A stretch of DNA of 9,203 bases, from the NCBI GenBank assembly GCA_025356615.1, contig JANXSH010000807.1:1-9203 (forward strand), given 5' to 3'. This document shows, piece after piece, positions 5,721 to 9,203 of the stretch (positions within the stretch are counted from its first letter, which is position 1; each line of letters opens with the position of its first letter). Made by a program: the position numbers and the translations under genes. The notes beneath the pieces are model-generated. The model saw only the letters and a program-made list of their open reading frames with translations, searched no databases and was not told the DNA's origin. The stretch comes from Planctomycetia bacterium (GTDB lineage Bacteria; Planctomycetota; Planctomycetia; Gemmatales; Gemmataceae).

Positions 5721-7652
5721 ATGACAGCACTACTATCTCGAATCGCGTCGCCGAAGGATCTGCACGCGCTGTCCGACACCCAACTCGAGCAACTCGCTCA
5801 GGAGATGCGCGACGAACTGGTCCGGGTGTGTAGCATCCGCCCGGCCCACTTCGCCAGCAACCTCGGCGTCGTCGAACTGGCCATCGCCCTGCACCAGACG
5901 TTCGACTTCAGCCGCGACCGGCTCATCTGGGACACCGGCCATCAGATCTACCCCCACAAGCTGCTCACGGGGCGATTCCAGGACTTCGACTCGATCCGTA
6001 CGCGCGGCGGCCTCATGGGCTATCCGTGCCCCGCCGAGAGCGTCTACGACCAATTCGTCACCGGCCACGCGGGCTGTAGCATCTCCTGCGCGCTGGGCCT
6101 CAAGGTCGGCGACGACCTCATGGGCGAGTCCGACCGGCGCTCGGTCGCCGTCATCGGCGACGGGGCGTTCCCCTCGGGCATCGTCTTCGAGGCGCTCAAC
6201 AACGCGGGCGGACTGAAGAAGAACCTCCTCGTCATCCTCAACGACAACGAGATGTCGATCTGCCCGCGCGTCGGGTCGCTCGCCTCTTCCCTCGACCGTG
6301 CCCGTCTTTCGGGCTTCTACCAGGAAAGCAAACGCAACATCCGCGACTTCGTCGCCTCCATCCCGCTCGTCGGCACCGTGGCCAAGCAGGCGCTCGAACA
6401 GTTCAAGGACGGGATGAAGGCGCTGCTCACTGGAGGCATGCTCTTCGACGAGTTCGGCTTCCGCTACATCGGGCCGATCGACGGCCACGACCTGCCGACA
6501 CTCCGCCGCTGGCTCCGCGACGTGAAGGACCAGCAAGGCCCGGTCTTGCTCCATGTGCTGACGAAGAAGGGCCAAGGTGTGCCCCAGGCGTGTGCCGACC
6601 CCGTGATGTACCACACGCCGCCGGTGTTCGAGAAGGTCGGCCCGGATCGCTCCATCCTCGCCCTACGACGGGGCGGGGCGAAGGGTTACACGGACGCCTT
6701 CTCCGGCACGATCCACGGCCTCATGAAGGAGAACCCGCGCGTCTCCGTCATCACCGCCGCGATGTGCCAGGGCAACAAGCTCGAGAAGGTCCGCACCGAC
6801 TTCCCGGACCGCTTCTTCGATGTCGGCATCTGCGAGTCGCACGCCGTCGCCTTCGCCGCCGGCCTCGCCAAGGCGGGCATGCGGCCCATCGTGGACATCT
6901 ACTCGACGTTTATCCAGCGCTCGTTCGACCAACTGTTCCAGGAGGTCGCCCTCCAGAATCTGCCCGTCGTCTGCACCCTCGACCGCGCCGGCCTCACCGG
7001 GCCGGACGGCCCGACGCACCACGGCGTCTTCGACACGACGTACATGCGGCTGTTCCCGAACTTCACCGTCATGGCCCCCGGCGACGAGGCCGATGTAAGG
7101 CCGATGATGAAGTTCGCCCTGTCGCACACCGGACCTGTGTCGATCCGCTACCCCAAGGCGAGCCTCGAGAGGTTCGACCGCGTCGTCGCCCCGATGGAAC
7201 TCGGCAAGAGCGAGATCCTCGAGTGGGGCGATGATGTCATCCTCGTCGCCTACGGGACACTCCTGGTCGAGTGTATGCAGGCCGCCAAGACACTCCGGCT
7301 CGAGGGGATCTCGGTCGGCGTCATCAACGCCCGCTTCGTCAAGCCGCTCGATCGCGAGACGCTCATCCGCGCCATCGACCAGACCCGCCTCGTCGTCACG
7401 GTCGAAGAAGGCACCTTGGAAGGTGGGTTCGGTAGCGCCGTCCTCGAGGCCGCCAACGCCGCCGGCCTGCCGGCCTCCAACGTCGTCCGGCTCGGCATCC
7501 CCGACCGCTTCATCGAACACGGCGAGCGCGGCGAACTGCTGGCCGAACTCGGTCTCGACGCTGAGGGCATTTGCCGAACCGTGCGGCGGACGATGGAGAT
7601 GGAGGATCCCGCCGTGGAGATGCCCGTGCGGCGCGACCGAGTGGCGAAGTGA
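5721..7652 (+). CDS. dxs: 1-deoxy-D-xylulose-5-phosphate synthase
   Basis: Protein of 643 residues (E. coli DXS is 620). A thiamine-diphosphate enzyme joining pyruvate and glyceraldehyde-3-phosphate in the first step of the MEP isoprenoid pathway. Domain order is normal: ThDP-binding (about 1-300), pyrimidine-binding (about 320-480) and transketolase C-terminal (about 495-620). Conserved elements are His43, 'WDTGHQIYPHKLLTGR' (70-85), GDG (146-148) with NDN (174-176), 'YIGPIDGHD' (249-257), catalytic Glu372, 'DRAGLTGPDGPTHHG' (421-435) and R476 in IRYPKA. Several loops differ from the usual consensus: GDGAFPSG instead of GDGA-(L/M/I)-T-(G/A)-G, 'MSICPRVGSLASSLDRARLSGFY' instead of an MSI.xxVGALS-type loop, AAMCQG instead of AAMPxG, and ESHAV instead of EQHAV. 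All catalytic residues remain, so it should be active. GGGGA at 5708-5712 is a ribosome site 8 nt before the ATG. Residues 622-643 form a charged tail beyond the normal end. Confidence 0.95.
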   Translation: MTALLSRIASPKDLHALSDTQLEQLAQEMRDELVRVCSIRPAHFASNLGVVELAIALHQTFDFSRDRLIWDTGHQIYPHKLLTGRFQDFDSIRTRGGLMGYPCPAESVYDQFVTGHAGCSISCALGLKVGDDLMGESDRRSVAVIGDGAFPSGIVFEALNNAGGLKKNLLVILNDNEMSICPRVGSLASSLDRARLSGFYQESKRNIRDFVASIPLVGTVAKQALEQFKDGMKALLTGGMLFDEFGFRYIGPIDGHDLPTLRRWLRDVKDQQGPVLLHVLTKKGQGVPQACADPVMYHTPPVFEKVGPDRSILALRRGGAKGYTDAFSGTIHGLMKENPRVSVITAAMCQGNKLEKVRTDFPDRFFDVGICESHAVAFAAGLAKAGMRPIVDIYSTFIQRSFDQLFQEVALQNLPVVCTLDRAGLTGPDGPTHHGVFDTTYMRLFPNFTVMAPGDEADVRPMMKFALSHTGPVSIRYPKASLERFDRVVAPMELGKSEILEWGDDVILVAYGTLLVECMQAAKTLRLEGISVGVINARFVKPLDRETLIRAIDQTRLVVTVEEGTLEGGFGSAVLEAANAAGLPASNVVRLGIPDRFIEHGERGELLAELGLDAEGICRTVRRTMEMEDPAVEMPVRRDRVAK

Positions 7653-7657
7653 GAAAG

Positions 7658-7682
7658 AGGGCGTTCATCAACGAACGGCCCT
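7658..7682. terminator. Hairpin between convergent dxs and ATPase-PilZ genes
   Basis: AGGGCGTTC (7658-7666) pairs with GAACGGCCCT (7673-7682) with a single bulged G and a 6-nt loop. It lies 5 nt after the dxs stop and 16 nt before the stop of the convergent minus-strand gene, so it could terminate both transcripts. There is no T-run on the plus strand; on the minus strand the sequence AGAAAG flanks it, giving a short U-containing tail (CTTTCTC). Confidence 0.45.
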
Positions 7683-7698
7683 ACACCCTCGACCCGCT

Positions 7699-8886
7699 CT
7701 ACGGCGCGAACTGCGCCGCGATGTCGTAGAACCCATCGACGAGGCGCGTGCAACGCACGACGCGCGCGGGCAGGCGGATCGACGACTCGACATCGCCGCC
7801 GGGTAGCGTGAGGTGGACGACCCCGAGCGGCAGGCTCGTCGTCGCGAAGAACGCCACGCCGTTGCGCGAGAGGTCCCGCGCGATGCCCGAGACGACGGGG
7901 CCGTCGGTGATCTCGACCGTGAGGCGCTCGGAGTAGGGCACGCGCGGCGCGGTGCGGCGTTCGAGCATCGGGCGGAGTTGCTCCGCCATCTGATCGACGA
8001 GCCGACTGACTGCGGCGACTGCCTCACTGGGGTGCGATTCGGCCACGGCGGACCTCGGGAGCGGCGTCTCGAAGCGACAGCCGACCTCGATGATCTGGTC
8101 GCCCAGGGCGTGCCAGTGGCGCACCTCGGCGGGGACGCAGATCGGCTCGCCGTTGGTCTGGATGGTAATCATCACCCGACCCGAGGGGGCGAGGTCGGAC
8201 TGGAAGAACCCGATCCCGTCGGCGGAGATGTCGCGCGCGACCGCCTCACGGCTCTGGGCGGGATCGACGGCACCCCCCGGCCCGAGCGGCGCGACGTGGA
8301 CGCTACCGCTGAGCTGCATCCGGGGAAATATCCGCTTCTCCTCACCCTGCTTCTTGCCCAGCCGGAGCGTGAGTCGGCGTCCCCGATCCTCGTAGCGCAT
8401 CTCGTCGGTGAACGCGCGGATCATGAGCATGCCGCGCCCCGAGGGCCGCTCCAGGTCCGGCTCGTCGCTGTCGAGCCGACGCATGGCGGAATCGACATCG
8501 AAGCCGGCCCCCTGGTCGGCGAATACCCAGGTGGCGACCCCCTCGCTGTACGTCGCCTGGACATCCACGATCCGACCGGCGAAGAGTGGGTCGCCCATGC
8601 GAGCGGCGACGGCCAGGAAGAATTCGCTATCGCCCTGCTCCTTGAGGGCCGACGAGATCCCGAGGTTGCCGTGGATGATCGAGTTGGTTAGCGCCTCGTG
8701 GATCGCCATCTGGAGCCGTGCGGCTCGGGCGGGATGCACCACCCCGACTTGCTGGGCGCGCAGGATGAGATAATCGACGGCCGGCGCGATCCGCTCCGGC
8801 TCGCTGCGGATGCGCATCCGGCAATGGTCCTCGACGAAAGAATCGGCGAGGGGGAACGACGGGTCATCGGGGTCCATGTTCGTCAT
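7699..8886 (-). CDS. Anti-sigma-type ATPase fused to two PilZ (c-di-GMP-binding) domains
   Basis: Protein of 395 residues, probably cytosolic (no signal or membrane segment). Residues about 20-178 form an RsbW/SpoIIAB-like GHKL ATPase (HATPase_c_2): N-box HEALTNSIIHGN (63-74; E64, N67), G1 box DQGAGFD (124-130) and lid/G2 region ERPSGRGMLMIRAFTDEM (146-163). Residues about 182-275 form PilZ domain 1, with R185xxxR189 and D219-x-S221-x-x-G224. Residues 285-310 form an amphipathic linker helix. Residues about 308-393 form PilZ domain 2, with R311xxxR315 and D338-x-S340-x-x-G343. Both PilZ domains carry the complete RxxxR plus (D/N)xSxxG signature for c-di-GMP. Family knowledge: such ATPases bind or phosphorylate STAS anti-anti-sigma partners and sequester sigma factors. 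Inference: c-di-GMP controls that activity here. No STAS, sigma or cyclase gene lies nearby. Starts at 8886 or 8877 are both possible; neither has a strong ribosome site. Confidence 0.9.
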   Translation of the reverse strand: MTNMDPDDPSFPLADSFVEDHCRMRIRSEPERIAPAVDYLILRAQQVGVVHPARAARLQMAIHEALTNSIIHGNLGISSALKEQGDSEFFLAVAARMGDPLFAGRIVDVQATYSEGVATWVFADQGAGFDVDSAMRRLDSDEPDLERPSGRGMLMIRAFTDEMRYEDRGRRLTLRLGKKQGEEKRIFPRMQLSGSVHVAPLGPGGAVDPAQSREAVARDISADGIGFFQSDLAPSGRVMITIQTNGEPICVPAEVRHWHALGDQIIEVGCRFETPLPRSAVAESHPSEAVAAVSRLVDQMAEQLRPMLERRTAPRVPYSERLTVEITDGPVVSGIARDLSRNGVAFFATTSLPLGVVHLTLPGGDVESSIRLPARVVRCTRLVDGFYDIAAQFAP

Positions 8887-8928
8887 GGGCAGGCTCGGGT
8901 ACTCCAGACCTTTGAGAATAGGAGTCGG

Positions 8929-8961
8929 GTAGATCGTTCTCTATGCAAGGAACGATCCTAC
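8929..8961. promoter_or_regulatory. Inverted repeat in the ATPase-PilZ leader (operator or RNA hairpin)
   Basis: GATCGTTC (8932-8939) and GAACGATC (8950-8957) are perfect reverse complements across a 10-nt spacer. An outer GTA (8929-8931) pairs with TAC (8959-8961) past a single bulged C. The element ends 43 bp upstream of the regulator ATG. With centres about 18 bp apart, the half-sites suit a dimeric DNA-binding protein; as RNA it would form an 8-11 bp stem in the leader. Confidence 0.55.
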
Positions 8962-9106
8962 ATTCCGCGAAACGAAAATCGCCATTTCCTGCAATTTCAG
9001 ACAACCCAGACCGCCTCGATAGTAGATCATTCAGGTGGCGCTTCCGAGAACCTGCCCTGCTGACTCTTGGCCTCTCGCCTGGCTGATCCTGCCTCGCCTT
9101 TACGCT

Positions 9107-9135
9107 ACTATAGTGGACCCCGTTGTCTAGACCAA
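9107..9135 (-). promoter_or_regulatory. Promoter-like site with self-complementary -10 core
   Basis: On the minus strand TTGGTC (9135-9130) and TATAGT (9112-9107) are 17 bp apart: a 3/6 and a 5/6 match to sigma-70 hexamers. The core ACTATAGT (9107-9114) is a perfect palindrome, so TATAGT also reads on the plus strand (9109-9114), where the -35 is poorer. Used leftwards, it would give the ATPase-PilZ mRNA a leader of about 210 nt that includes the 8929-8961 repeat. Used rightwards, it would serve a gene beyond the window. Confidence 0.3.
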
Positions 9136-9160
9136 AAAACGCCAAGACATCCCATCTGAC

Positions 9161-9183
9161 ACGGCGGACCGTCGTTCCGCCGT
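9161..9183. other. Stem-loop near the right window edge
   Basis: ACGGCGGA (9161-9168) pairs perfectly with TCCGCCGT (9176-9183) around a 7-nt loop, with weaker outer pairing (CTG 9156-9158 with CAG 9188-9190). A pyrimidine-rich stretch (TCCCTCTTT) follows. It could be a terminator, a leader hairpin of a gene outside the window, or part of a repeat. The window ends too soon to decide. Confidence 0.4.
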
Positions 9184-9203
9184 CTGGCAGTCCCTCTTTG
9201 CCG

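Larger units (their letters stand above)
8887..9203. other. Non-coding region upstream of the ATPase-PilZ gene
   Basis: These 317 bp contain no convincing gene. A 93-codon minus-strand frame (9145-8864) starts at TTG, overlaps the regulator start in another frame and has no recognisable motif. The region is less GC-rich than its surroundings around 8960-9010. It holds the inverted repeat at 8929-8961, the promoter-like site around 9107-9135 and the hairpin at 9161-9183, listed separately. Confidence 0.6.

Noticed and set aside
5733..6614. Long minus-strand reading frame (293 codons) antisense to dxs, and similar frames antisense to the other genes
   Set aside because: These are shadows caused by high GC and the codon bias of the real genes. 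They have Arg/Asp/Val-rich composition and no recognisable motif.
4758..7652. Search for a larger isoprenoid or terpenoid cluster around ispA-dxs
   Set aside because: Neither flanking gene is a terpene cyclase, phytoene/squalene synthase or other MEP enzyme. The pair looks like ordinary housekeeping supply.
8864..9145. 93-codon minus-strand frame upstream of the ATPase-PilZ gene
   Set aside because: It starts at TTG, overlaps the true start in another frame, has no recognisable domain and covers the inverted repeat. Treated as non-coding.
1..9203. CRISPR arrays, tRNA or rRNA genes, insertion sequences, toxin-antitoxin or phage-defence modules
   Set aside because: No spaced direct repeats, no recognisable cloverleaf or rRNA sequence and no transposase or defence motifs were seen on either strand.

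Overview
The window reads as GC-rich chromosomal DNA from a planctomycete, most likely a Gemmata-type (Gemmataceae) lineage. That assignment is an inference. It rests on a DXS with unusual active-site loops of a kind I associate with this phylum, a secreted DUF4139-type protein carrying a GGGGFN-rich insert, and a stand-alone GHKL ATPase fused to PilZ domains. No rRNA, tRNA, CRISPR array, transposase or phage gene is visible.

Layout, left to right. (1) 122-2368, minus strand: an exported 748-residue DUF4139-like protein with a Gly-rich middle and a coiled-coil C-terminus, followed by a strong hairpin at 66-102. (2) 2369-2725: a divergent intergenic region dominated by a large, nearly perfect palindrome. 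Its two 50-bp arms differ at one position, and it resembles a pair of REP-like units (BIME-like). (3) 2726-3544, plus strand: a classical short-chain dehydrogenase, closed by a 12-bp perfect hairpin directly after its stop codon. (4) 3703-4572, plus strand: a secreted beta-sandwich-like protein of unknown function. (5) 4758-5669 and 5721-7652, plus strand: ispA (type II farnesyl diphosphate synthase) and dxs, 51 bp apart and very likely co-transcribed. Together they supply the first step of the MEP pathway and the prenyl chain elongation step. (6) 7699-8886, minus strand, convergent with dxs: a three-domain regulator with an RsbW/SpoIIAB-like ATPase and two PilZ domains, both carrying a complete c-di-GMP-binding signature. 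(7) 8887-9203: a non-coding upstream region with a perfect 8+8 inverted repeat close to the regulator start, a promoter-like site with a self-complementary core, and a hairpin near the window edge.

The isoprenoid pair is the only clear metabolic unit. The other genes look like individually transcribed neighbours. The items most worth following up are the ATPase-PilZ-PilZ fusion with its inverted-repeat leader, the large palindrome between two divergent genes, and the altered active-site loops of DXS. I see no complete novel multi-gene system (defence, mobile element or biosynthetic cluster) in this window.
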